Notes under the pieces: model-generated
What the model was told of the DNA's origin: nothing
Seen by the model: the letters and a program-made list of their open reading frames with translations, nothing else
Databases searched by the model: none
Shown: in pieces, positions 12,101 through 25,600 of the stretch
Layout of the letters: every line of letters starts with the position of its first letter
Position numbering within the stretch: the stretch's first letter is position 1
Program-made: the position numbers and the translations under genes
Origin: Crambe crambe
Taxonomy: Eukaryota; Porifera; Demospongiae; Poecilosclerida; Crambeidae
Length of the DNA stretch: 64,000 nucleotides
Reading direction: 5' to 3'
NCBI GenBank assembly: GCA_963924555.1
Contig: OZ004582.1
Location: 4,402,001 to 4,466,000 of the forward strand

Positions 12101-15100
12101 ACAACATAATATATATTGAATTGAGTGCCATCTGGATAAAATAATGTGGTCAGCATCTTGTAATATTGTTTTTTTCAATAGCTGTATTGCCAAAATTGAG
12201 ACTCTCTCACAGTTTTCCACCTCATAAAAAAAACCAGAACTCCTTATTTGTATTTCATCATTGATTAGTACAACTAAACATGAGTAGACTAGTCCTGCAT
12301 ACTACACTCTCCATGGTGCTTAATGATATTCATTATAATCATCCAGTTGTTGATCTTTTCATGTAGTGAGAATGCAGTAAGTCCTGAAGTCGAAAGAGAT
12401 GCTCATATAACACAAACCTATTGGATGGAGATACGTCATGTGGTCCGCTGTATCTATCGAGATAATATGTCTCTGAATAGTTCGTTCTCTACTTGTACAA
12501 AGACAAATTGTGAATTTCCATACAATGTTATTCTCTATGCAGGTCAAAGTAATCGTACTTTAATTGGGTCAGATAAAATGCGTATGATAGTCAAGAAATT
12601 GTGCAGCCGTGACCCTCACCAGTTTTTTCAGAGGCTAGAAACATTAGCAAGGTAAACTAGCGCAATGTATATTTGAGTCACAGTGAGCGAGTGAGCAAGT
12701 ATTCATATAGGCTTTTATGATAGCTATTCATTTGTGCTTTATGTAAGTTTATATGCAAGTGGCATACATAGAAAGCTGTAATGCTTACCTCAAACACTTA
12801 GATAAGCCTAGTGCCTACAAGCCGCTTAGATAAGCCTTGTGCCTGCTGCCCAAAAGGCTATAGAAATGTTGAGCTGATCATAGTTCATTTGTGCTTTGCT
12901 GTTGAGTTATGTAAGTACATGGCAGGCAGCTGCATGCATAGAAAGCTTAACAACAAAGCACTTAGATATGTCTAGTGCCTACAATCCACTTAGATAAGCC
13001 TAGCCCTACTATCCATGAGATGTAGAAATTGGAGCATGTGCATAAATGCACATGCAGAGCACTATTGCAGGACAGGTATGTATGTATGCCTGGGGCATTT
13101 TGGAGTGTAGACCTAGATATATATATACAATTTCAATGAGTCATGACCTGAGAGTCAGCTCGCTCACTGCAATTAACCCATTACCTATCATAAAGAAAAG
13201 TGTTCATATGTGTGCACAGTTGGCAAGTTTAAATTATGGGAGAGTGTTGTGTTTGAGCAGTAAGTAGACATAACTGTTTTTAATATTATATAGAGAGTAC
13301 CTACTTGAAGTTAAAGTACGTCTTTTGGAACAACTCTCGTGTGGTTTTAATTCATCACAGTTAGCCATTGAGTTTATTCAGATGCTTCTTGAGGAGTATA
13401 GCACTCTTTGTAATTCTCTGCCTGCCCTTTTATATCTTCTAAAGCCACTGGTAAGACCCACAATTCAATCATTTGATTTCAAAAGCAACTGGTAAGACCT
13501 ACAATTCTAACCATATTTTGTCAATAGAGGGTGATTTATCAGTTTAGCTAAAGATAATATTGTAGTGGTACTTTTCTAAATAGTGCCTAGTATAGGCACA
13601 TGGGTTCATTTAGTACGTGCATATATACTAGTTATAATTGTTAACAGAATCAGAGAGAGCAGTAGCTCTCTCTATGTAGGGATAATGTGGATGGCTGCGC
13701 CTGAGACTAATACAAAAGTGAAATTCTAGTTTCCCCACTTGGACTTAACAAAAGCTGATTATCCAGCCTACTAGAGCCTACTACAAAGTGCAGACCAAGT
13801 TTAAAGGACTAGAAAGCTTACTGTTTCAGAAATACGGCAAGCAGGTAAATCACTGGATTCTTCTTCTTCTCTGTTGTTGTTATTATTCTTAGATAACCAT
13901 ATCTCTTGAACTACTCAAGCTACAGCTATGATTTCTGGATAAATCCACTCCAAATTCTACCAGCTACAATCTTTTATACTCGTTAATCCTCGAAAGAGTG
14001 AATGAAAAAGGAGACATTACGGAGCACAGCACTCGACTAACTTAATTATTGGAAGGCTGTTTTTTTTTCTCGATAGTACACATATGCATGTATTTGATAT
14101 CCGACAGCTAGCTTAGATCTAGATATGTGGGTATGCTAGATCATAGAGTACTCTATCAACTCGGATTATAGATTCATCAATCCATCTACCGGTAGACTGA
14201 CTCTATTTCAGATTCATCTGCATCCTCCAACTTACTATAATCATTTGGCTGCTATGCTATTGGAGAACTATACATCTCAAGAAACTTCTGTTCCTGCATA
14301 GTACACATAGAAGAATAAAGCGTACATACATAAAACCATAAAGAGAGAAAAAAGACTAGGAACAAGTAAGGGAAAAACATTTCCGTTGAAATTAAAAAAT
14401 ATATAGGGATGACCATTACTCAAAAAAGTAAGGAAACAAGGGTAGGGATGAAGGATGGAAATGGGATCAATCTTTTTTATGTATATCCAGCTAATTATAC
14501 GCACTATTATCTGAAGCTACCTGACGTATATGTAGGGATTGTTGGCTGGATATACAGAACAAAGATTGATCCCATTTCCATCCTTCATCCCTACCCTTGT
14601 TTTTCAAGCAATGGTCATCATTTCAACGGAAATTTTTTTTTTTCTTATTCATAATTGAAACACACCAATTTTCAGGGTGCTAGAGACCAAGTCATATGAT
14701 TCTTCTGTTATATATTCCAAGATTTGTTTTTGAACACAGCCAATTCCTTGCTTGAGTTATGCAAATTTGAGTAATTAACCTTCAGCATATGTGCAGCAGT
14801 GCTCGTAGTAACAGTCAGTCATCGGATATTTTCTGGACAAATTCTTGTTTGCACTTTTTGATCAGAAAAAAATGATCTGACATTACATTTGTACGAAACA
14901 AGATGTAATGATTAATCACAAGCTTGATGTGCATGCGTTATATTGATACACATGAGCTCGAGTAACACAGCTGCACAGCTAGCTAGCTAGTTTGAACGCT
15001 AGTTTCTCAAGTGGCAACCAAGAAGGGAGCACCAGCTGGTGACGACAGCAGCAGCAGCCTTAGCTCTACAAGTTCATCAAAGAAGAGAGCAGTAACAAAA

Positions 15101-18100
15101 GCTACTGTGGAGAAAGGATCCTTGATCACAACAAGGTCCTGAATGCAGCTACCTGGATGAAATATGACAGAGCTGATCACTACACTTGAAGTGTGTACTG
15201 TATGCAAATGACAAAATTAGAGGCTCCAGAACTTCAGTCCTGCATTTATTGAAGGGTCAACCAATCTGTGCACTCAAGTTTTGAAGAAGTATATGCATAA
15301 GAGAGCCATGCAATTACTAAAGAAAGAACAATCTTCTGGTGTTTATGACTACGCTCCTATTGCTTGAGTATTTTACAGAATGGATGAGGAGACAAAGAGG
15401 AAAGTTTGATGTAGCTCATGTCATAGCTAAGGAGGGCATAGCCTTTGTTAAAGCTTGACAGAAATGTTCAAGCTTGTGCTACATTTGTGGACTTCATAGC
15501 TAAAACAAGTCTGTGAAGCTTTATGTGAGGCTAAATTTTTTAGCATACAAATGGATGGCAATGTAGAAAAGGAACTATGTGGCATAAGCAGATTGCTTCA
15601 AGCTGGATTATTACATCATGGTGTTTTTCTCACCTGCTTGAGTCGTCTTTGAAGGATTCATTCAAAGAATACTCTATTTTCCACTATTGATGAGTTTCTC
15701 ATGCGTATTTACTATATTTTGTCAGAGTGCATGCCCTTGAGCAGATATTGGACATTGGACAGATTTGGAGAATATTCGAATAATTTTAAATGAAGGTCCA
15801 TCAACTAGAGCCATTGACAAGCAAAAGTTTGACATAAACTACATCAAACTTTTTTCTGACCTTCCTCTTTTGTTTCCTCATTCTATGAAATACTCTAGTA
15901 ATAAGAGCGTAGTCACAAACATCAGAAGATTGTTCCTTCTTCAGTAATTGCATGGCTTGCTTATGCATGTTATTTTTTGCATGGTCTCTAAAACTTGAAG
16001 TGCGCAGATTGGCTGAGCCTTCAATAAATGCAGTACTGAAGTTTCTGGAGGCTTTAATTTTGTCGTCAACAAATCGTTTGGAAACAGTACACTTCAAGTG
16101 TGAAACGTGGTAGTGATATTTCATCCAGGTAGCTGTATTCAGGACCTTGTCGTGATCTAGGAATCATTTCTCCACAGTAGCTATTGTTACTGATCTCTTC
16201 TTATATGAACCAGTAAAGCTAAGGTTGCTGCTGCTGTCATCACCAGGTGCTGCTCCCTGCTTGGTTGCCATTTTAGAATTCAAGCTCACGAATCACGCGT
16301 GCATGCATGTCAAGCATGTGATTAATCATTACATCATGTTTTGTACACATGCATGGCTGTTAGTTGTGTTAGGTCATTTTTTCCAATTAAAGTGTTATTT
16401 AGCTACGCAAACAAGAATTGGTCCGATGACCGACTGTTACTACGAGCACTGCAACAGCATAATGAAGCTCATAGCTTGCTGAGTTTTAAACTAGCTATAG
16501 TCTGATTTTTTTGCTTCTACAGTACTAGTCTAGTACATGTATCTATGTGCATGTTGCTTAAGCTTTTACAGCTGGTACATGTTTTGCCTCCATGCTTTTA
16601 TAGAGTACATCTTTTGTACAATCATTAGACCATTTTTCAATGATTGAAGTCGGTAAAGGATAGAGACACTTGAAAATACTACGGTTTTGTGCAGTTTGAC
16701 TCTTATTCTGTTCATAGCTTACTCTAGTTTCTTATACAAAAGATCACTGAATAGGTTAATGGACTACAAGCTAGATTACTATGATATAGATGTTTACATA
16801 CTTCTGTCTTTCACTGTGATCAGGGTTCTACCCACATTGGGGCACCAATCAGCAACTGCGGCTGCCATGCACACTAGTTTGCCATCATTCTGCAACTACT
16901 AAGTAATGAGAGTGGCCAAAGGAGAATGGCATTTTGTCCATCACAAAAATCCTGCATATTTCAACTTGTAATTCTGAAGTTACACAGGTGTCAGACTCCA
17001 TTTTTTCCCTAGGATGCTTTACGTAGCAATGTAATTTTTAGATCAGGTTTCATGTGCATATGAGTGTGTGATTTGAACTTTAAACTCAAAGATGTACCAC
17101 ATATATGCATACTTGCATACTGTTCAATCTGGCACTGCGTCTTGATGCTTTGGTGCTTAGGAAAAATATTTGGTATGATTATTCTTTCTCTTTTCCTTGT
17201 AGGAGGATTGTGACTATGTACAGAAGCTTGGTATGACCATTGAACTCATGAATAAGAACATTTTTCGCGAATTAATATTTGCAGAGAGTTTCATGAGTTC
17301 CAATTTGCCCTTAATAATTGCTCAGCTTCGTTTGGCTAGCTTGGCCTCAGATCACTTTCATAGGAGTGCAGCCGATGAACTCAGTCAGAGGTACTTAATT
17401 AATACATATCAGCAATGTGTATTAGTGAAAGAGTGGGATTTAGCTGGCTTGAACATGAAATCTTGCTGTATCTTTATGACTTAAGTACATACACAGATAC
17501 ATAGCTCTTGATCGGGAAATGGAGGAAATCAGTCAGATATGGAAGTCTGCCAAAGATCTCTTAAACAATCAACAGTTGGAGGTAACAGTCATTATTTATT
17601 ATAACCAATAATGTACAACCTTTTAATCGTGTGTACTTTTGAAATAGGATCGACAGAGTCACTTTGAAAAGATAAAAGCAGATGGAGAATCTTTTAAACA
17701 GCAAGTGAAATTGCAGCATTCTGTATCTTCAAAATCTAAATCTGATGACTCTCAATCAAAAGAAGTAGAAAAGTATTGGATTTATGCCTGTATAATTATA
17801 CCGTTGGTCAAGGTTACTGCTCTTTGTATAGGAAGAAGTCTACTAAACACATACCATGTGACAACACTGATGAGTCTATCTCAAATGGAGGACACAGTAC
17901 TAATGGGGTCCTAAATCCTAATCCTATTCAGGCATTGCTACAGTCACAAATGGATGACAGTGATGAGGTTAGTTACGTAATGCTGGCATATCATTTTTGT
18001 AGACTAACTGGATACTATGGTATTTGAATAAGTATGCTTTCTTGAATGCGCTTTCATACATACTTTTATGTGATAAGAATAGTTGTCTTCAGTGTATTAC

Positions 18101-21100
18101 AATAATAATACTTGCACAGTTTGGTCCAAGTGCATTTAAATCAAAACAAGCTGCTGAGTGGTCACGACTGCTTTTCAAGTGTATAAAGCCAGTGGGTGAG
18201 CCTGATTTTCAGCTCAATGGAGACATTGGTAAGTCCATTTCATAGTGTATGTATAATTTATTTATTTATTATCTTATATATAGCCACCCATACCATCACC
18301 CTTCATCTTGATATGACCCAACTTGATCTTGCAGACTCAAAGCCCTCCTGTACACGTAGTGACTTAATGAAATACCGACGACTTGGTTTGACAGTAGAAG
18401 AAATTGTGGAAGTAGCAATGAAACTGTCGGCTTTGAAAACTCTTGGAATAAATCTTAAGATTGAAGGTTCAGCAGTCCTACAATTACTATTCCTGAGACT
18501 ACCAAATTTATGTTGGTAGATTTAATAGAAATTTTTGCATCCCACAAAATTTTCCCATTATTCTGTCATCCTCTTTCATTGAATTTTATCTTGTATAGAT
18601 TTGTTTGATGATGAAGGTTTTTCCCTTTCGGATATCAATGAAACAGTTGTTGGAAGTAGATCACGCCCTCAAGCTGATGATGTATACTTTTTAGACTCGG
18701 ATTCAGAATGTGATCCACTTGATGAATGGGCTGAAGAGAGTGGGAGAGGTTCTTCTTCGTCATCCTTGTCTTTAGATGAAGAAATAGACTTGCAAAAGGC
18801 TAAGGTATCATACAAGAGATTTTATTTTTCAATTGTTAATGGATTTATACTGAAATTTTTAAAGAAAAAAAGTTCCACTGTAGGGAGTGGGCTTATAAAC
18901 AGTAGTATGCTGTTGTGATTGAATCACACACATTCACAGGTGTCAAAAACTGACTTCTGAATTTGTTAGGATAAAAGAATTTTATCTTCTATTGTTGTTC
19001 ATATTCATAAACTTTGGGATCCAACATTTCAGCTATGTATATAGTTTCTATTTCTGGTAAAAGTGTACAGACTACACAGGTATTATGAAATACAAGTCAC
19101 TCTGTCAAGTTTAATTCTCAAGTAAGATGAACTTTGCAGATGCACTGAATGTAATGATACAGCTGTGTGAATGTCATGATATTGCTGTCTGAATGTATTG
19201 ATATAGCTGTTCAGTCAATTAAGTTCAATTACCGCAAGGAAAATAATTTTTACTTGCCTGGCAAGAATGACTGATCTTTTGTTAAACTAACAACTAATTT
19301 CGTTAACTGTACTAAATGTACTAAGCAAAATAGCTAACAAGTAAGGAAAAAACATTTCTGTGAAATAAAAAAAAAATGTAGAGATGACCATTGCTCAAAA
19401 AAGTAAGGAAATAAGTGTACGGATGAAGGATAGAAATGGGATCAATCTTTGTTTGTATATCCAGCCAAAAATCGAGATTGATCCCATTTCAATTCTTCAT
19501 CCCTACCCTTGTTTTCTTATTTTTTAGAGCAATATGAACTCATAAGTTGAAAAAATGGCTTCCAATAATCAAGTTAGTCAAGTACTGTGCTCTGTAGTGT
19601 CTCATTTTTCTTCGACTCTTTAAAGGATTGACAAGTAGAAAAGATAGTAGCTGGTAGATTTTGGAGTGGAAATACTTTTAACTCGAAACACCTCTGACTC
19701 GACATTTTCAAAAAATAGCACGTCATTTTCCAACTTGCTAGCTTTCAACCTACATCATGGCAGACATTTTTATGCATACACGTGATTCTTGGACTTTGAC
19801 TTCATAACTGACTAAGAAATCTGTCATTAGCTTTCTCTCTTGATGTTGGTCTCTCTATGCTCAGAGCATAAACCTTAGGCACTACTCTGGTTATGAATCA
19901 AGCCTTGATGTAACAATATATCGGGACTAAACACTTTCTAGTCCAAATAAAAGCAAGAATTCCTTCCATTTTTGCAGTAGGTTGCCCTTGTTAAATTACA
20001 TGAACCGTACAATGTAAATAATATAATGCAATAGTTCTGCTCTAAATAATGCTAGAGCTTCCTTCTTACCATCTTAGTATCACAGCCATCCCTACTTTTT
20101 TTTTTTTATTCAGAAAAATAAATATTTTTCTTTATTTTTATCAGAGAGTATGATAGTACTCTCTAAGTAGGGACTGCCCCATTGCACTAATATAAGTATT
20201 GTACAGGATCATTGGGTCGTGTACACATGACTACAATGGCTTATAGAAACATTCCAAGAAAGAAAATATTGTATTGGGTGTAATTTTAAACCATAAATGA
20301 AGTATCACACTACATTTGCTGCTGCAAGATCCTTACCCCAATAGACTAAGTAGTGGGTGGAGTTGGTTGACCCTGCACAATGGTTTCTCAACTAAACCAA
20401 GAAATCACTGAAATTGACCCCCTACAAAAGGCTGAAAATCGGTTATTGTTTGACTTGCTAGTGTACCTGTTGGAGTTGTAGCTTGCTAATTTTGTAATGG
20501 GTGCAGTTTTGATTGTGGCATTTTTTTCACATGAATTCTTACTTATTTATTCAGTGTAAGTGCTTGTTCTACTGTAGTTTTAACATACGTCATGAATTGC
20601 CATATTTATGGTCGCATCCCATTTGCTAAGACAGCCGTGTTTTTTATTTTCTTTAGGAAAAGGTTTTATCACGACAGGAAGGTAATGGGCATCCAGTAAC
20701 TTCTGTCTCTTCACTTATCAATGGTGGGAAGACTCGTCAACATGACTTTCTTCAGGGTATGACCATGAAGATTCGTTTCATGAAACGACTAACAGTAGAA
20801 GACTTGGACAAGCACTTCATAGCTGATGGTGGCAAAGTTATATTCAGTTCTTGCGACCAAGTCCAGATGAAACTTACTCAACTGGAATTGAGTAGTGTGC
20901 GTCTCATTACTAGTTCTGATTCATTAGGTGAGTTAGTTATTTTGTTCGTGCCCATTATTAATAGATTCGTAAGGGGGGTATATTTGATTATATCTCCCCC
21001 CTCCAATATTATAAATGCTCATATTTTTCTATCTGCCGAGTGCTTGCAGTAAACCAGTTTACTTTTCTTGTGAAGTTTTTTTTGCACTTTCTCCAACTTT

Positions 21101-22622
21101 GAGGTCATTTCTGGACTAAACATTTTTTAGTCCAACAAAAATTCCACCCACTGATTCATGTGTGGGCGCATTGTTTATTTGTAATATTATGGATGTGGTT
21201 GCCCTTGTTAAATAGCATGAACCGTACAATTGTGGTAGAGCTTCATTCTTCCCATCTTAGTACTTACTACTGTTCCATTTTCTATTTCTCAGCCATAGCT
21301 TAGCAACCGCTGATAGTTTAGTGAGGCAACCAGCATGATTAGATGTCATGTAGTGCAGTGACCCTTACCCAATACACACAAGCTATCTTCTAGTTCTCAG
21401 CCATTATTGAGATAACTCAGTGATGCCACCGAGCAGAATTTCATACCAAGTAGAAAATAAATGAAAGCACTCAAGTGCAAACCCTCAGTGCTGCAGTAAG
21501 CTTAACATGTAATGTGAATGTGCTACCAAACATGTTCTAACCTTATTGAATGCATTTCTAGTGTGTGGGACCACTATTCAAGGGCAAGGAGTGCTTGATT
21601 GTAGGTGTACATTATTTGATAAATTGCAAGCTTGTTATTTGCAGCTATCAAAATCATTTAAAAGTGTTAGTTGCCTCTTTGTGTTGCCATCTGTGAGATC
21701 AGGTATGTACTAATGAAATGCCATGTGATGAAAGGGGTGTGGCACCACACGTGCACATTTCATAATTGTATATGTGCATTATTTGGAATTTCAGTGTAGA
21801 ATGAAGCTGGCAGTTTGCAGCTCAAATGTAGAGCTCTATTGAAAATTTAACATTTAACTGCAATGGAAAAATCATTCCTCTGTTGGTTGAAATCTCACTG
21901 AGAGAACAGTAGAAGTTGGCCATTTCATTTGTATACTGTTTGGGGTGTGGTGATGTCAGAGCAGATACTCCTTGTCGATTCCTTTGAAAATAATACGAGT
22001 TTGCCTACTTTGATGCAATGCACTCATTTTCACTCCAATGTTTGCACTTAGGGTATGTTAAATACTCTTAGTGGAGTATGTGTGAGCTGTACGTCTTAGA
22101 TATGGTCACTGGAACATGGGTCAGCATTAAAAATGATGCCTAATGGCTGTGAAGCTAGCTAGTCAGCTTGTATGTTTAGTTTTACAGCCACTAAGTGTGC
22201 TATTAGCCTACACATGCTCCAGTAAGCCTATCTGAGAATTTTAGCCCCCTTCCTACAGCACGATAAGCTGGCCATCAGCTCTAAGAGCTTGTTTCTACAT
22301 ATTTAAGTGATTCTTTGGGTATCTCACCTTCGGTAAGAAGCATGAACTTATAACTTTTAAGAGTTTGGAGGGAATACTTGTAAAATACAGCGACCAACTT
22401 TTGTATAATTTCTGATGAGAATTGTACAATGAGTTCTTTCTATAATATCATAAGAATGCTTCTCATATTTCTTCCCAGTAATGCAGGCATACAAAACAAT
22501 CCAAAACGTAATAAAGTAAGAAATGATTTTTTTCATTTTTAGTTACCCTGATTGTCACATATTTGTGCTAGTGTCTGTCTCAAGGGTTGAATATTCACCA
22601 TTTCAGAGATCTTGTGCATGAT

Positions 22623-22653
<31 letters not shown>

Positions 22654-25600
22654 AAAAGACTACTGTAACCCTTTTGTGCATACGCGGAGGGTTGATAAAA
22701 TAAATAATGTAATGTTTTTGCTCTTATATGCACTCTAGAGCTTCCTTCTTCACATCGTAGTACTGTCTACTCTCTTACTAGAGCCTAATAATTATTTATC
22801 ATCTTTTCTTACTCGGCCATTGCTCAGCAATCACTGATACTTTAGTGAGGCCAGTTGAAATGAATGCCATTTTTATCCCTCACATAATAATGCGTAACAT
22901 CAACAACCCTTATTCAATACATGCAGAGTGAAGCTAGATGAAGCCATAGGTATAGTGCTATATATGACAGAGCTACTCAGCCATGAAAGCTTTATGCATG
23001 GAGAATCCAACAACAGAGAGTCGCGTCAAACTAGGTAGGCTTTCCAGTGCAATTATAACTTAACTATCATTCTACCTTCGGCTATTCCCTAGGCTTTAGT
23101 TGGTGCTTCAGCTTCTCTCCTAGTTGGAAACCATGCCCCTTACATGGCATGGTCATTTCTCTACTTGGTATCAGGTTGCACTTGAAAAATTATATACCAA
23201 GTAGAAAAAAATGTTTTCGGTCTTACATGCACACTCAAGCTTCAGCCAGCCATCTTCTCTTTCTCAGCCATTGCTAAGCAAACACTGTGAGGCCAATGGA
23301 ATGGAATCCTTGTATGTATGGGACCCTTACCCAATACACGCATGCTTACAGAGTTTAGGGCTTAGACTAAAAGCTAAGGCTTCAAATAATTATAGCTAAC
23401 TAGTCAACCATGAAAGCTTTATACACAAAGAATCTAACAGCTGGAAAATCACCAATGACTAAGGTATAGGCTTTCCAGTTTATACGCTTGGAAATATAGA
23501 CTAACAGTACATTGTTGCTCTTCACTAGGCTTTAGTTGGTGCTTCATAGCAAGAAACTAGACTCTTGTTTGAAACCCTGCCCCTTGTGCAGCACAGTATC
23601 CATTGTTCTAAAATGCTATATCATTTTGTACTTGGTATGTGGTTCCCCTTGGAAGAAAAGTATATACCTAATAGAAAAGATAATGTTACTCCATTGATAT
23701 TCTTCTACAATGTGTCACTTAATATGCACTTGGCTCTTATAATAAAGGAAAGATAGAGTGTAAGCAGGCTTTCATATTCAATTTTATAGGTGATGACCTT
23801 GGGCTGGATTGTGATCCTACTCATTTGGATTTGCCTCCTATGAACCCTTTATCAGCCAATCATAAAACTCCCGAAGACTATGTATTTGTCCATACTGATT
23901 CCCATCGTGAGTTTATGGACTTACTTCTTGAGAAGCGCAAGCAATTGGAGAGTACTATCAGCCAAAAAGAAAAGGAGCGCAGAAACCTAAAGAAAGAAGC
24001 CAGTGATTGTATGAGGCAGAAAGATGGTTGCAAGAATCCAGATATAGCTGCAAGTACGTAGTTTGTTGCACATGCTCCATGATGCATTTGGTTCGTAGGT
24101 GACTAGTAATTGATTGTGGAATAAGGCCATAGTGATTTGTAAAATTTATAAATTGAAATGAGCATGCTCACTATACCTGATTGTCATCAGAACTTTAATG
24201 ACTTTTCATCTTGACAGGTTTGTCTATACTCCTGTATCCCCCCCAGCCTATATTAAATTCTGATATGCTATAAATGTAGTCTTTACTGGAACTTATTACA
24301 TAGATTTGCCTCGCTATCATGTAAGAGACCAGCAGGAATCCTTCACATCCCAAACATGTGAAAAGAGTACCGAAAACCAATCAAAAGATGATATAAAATC
24401 CACCAGTTTCAAGCCCCTATATCTCTCTAAAGGCTCTAAACCTTGTCAGTGCTCTGCTTGTGTTGGAGCTGTAGCTACTATCATCACTCCTGTGAGTCAA
24501 AGCTATTACAAGAGATATGAGGAGCCATGTAAAATGACTTCTTTACAGTACAAGTATATATTACACAGTTCTTTTTTTTTTTTTTTTTTTTTTTCTGCAT
24601 AGAATTATCAAAAAGGTTTGAATGGAACTTCTTCAAGTACTATTACCATTGAGTGTTCTCTCAGTACCCACTTGGAAAGTGACCAGAAATCTTCCACAAC
24701 AACTGGTGATACGGACTTGTTGGTGCGAAGCAAAACGTCAAATGTTAATGTGACATTTGACATTGCCAATACATCAGAATGTAAGTAGAATCAATACACT
24801 AGAATACACTATAGATAGCTTGTACGTACATAAACAGTTTTTAACTAACTAAACTATTCCCCTCCCTCCAATAAGCATCCACTTCACCTCTGTCTAAGGA
24901 AGGCTTATGGCAGAATTGGATGTCTACTAGTGGTAGTGCTCAACTAGAGAATGAATCTCATGTTGCAAATGGTAATCATCACCATGGAAGCTATCATCAT
25001 TGTCACTACAATGAAGGAGGGGAATATCAAAAGAGATGTGAATCTGAACACGCACATTCATCTGGTTCATCAGGATTTGACAGTCATTCACAATCTGGGT
25101 GGGTCACACTGTAGATATCTGTTTTTATTATTAAGCAAGCAAGAAAAATAAGTGGTTGGGAAACTTACATTAATTTGATTTACATAGTCCTAGGTTATGA
25201 ATTTTTATGTTAGTTAATTCTGGGTTTCTCTTTTAGTACTTGTGGCAACCATCACTCGAATGCGTCATCATCGTCATCCTCTTGCATTAACAAAGATGGT
25301 GGTACACATGAGAGTGGGTCTAGCCATAATTTTGGAAATGGGCCAGGGAGCAGTTCTGGAGAAGTTCCTCGTCGTTATTGCCCTTGCTGTTACTGTGAAC
25401 TATTTGGACACAATGTGGTAAGCTACTTGCAAAGTATAGTACCTTTATTGCATGTGCATTGAGAATCTTCAACTGTTAGCCTCCAACAGCTCCTACCAGT
25501 CAAAATTATACTAAGCGCAGAGACATTATGAGGCACAAATTAGAAGAAAAGAAGAAGAAACAGAAAGAGCATGATGGTAGCAAATCAGGTAAAGAAAAAT

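Noticed and set aside
18467-18517. Extension of FAM193 exon 11 to a GTAGAT donor at 18518
   Set aside because: Splicing from there to exon 12 yields TGA at the junction; the earlier donor gives the correct phase and the family sequence.
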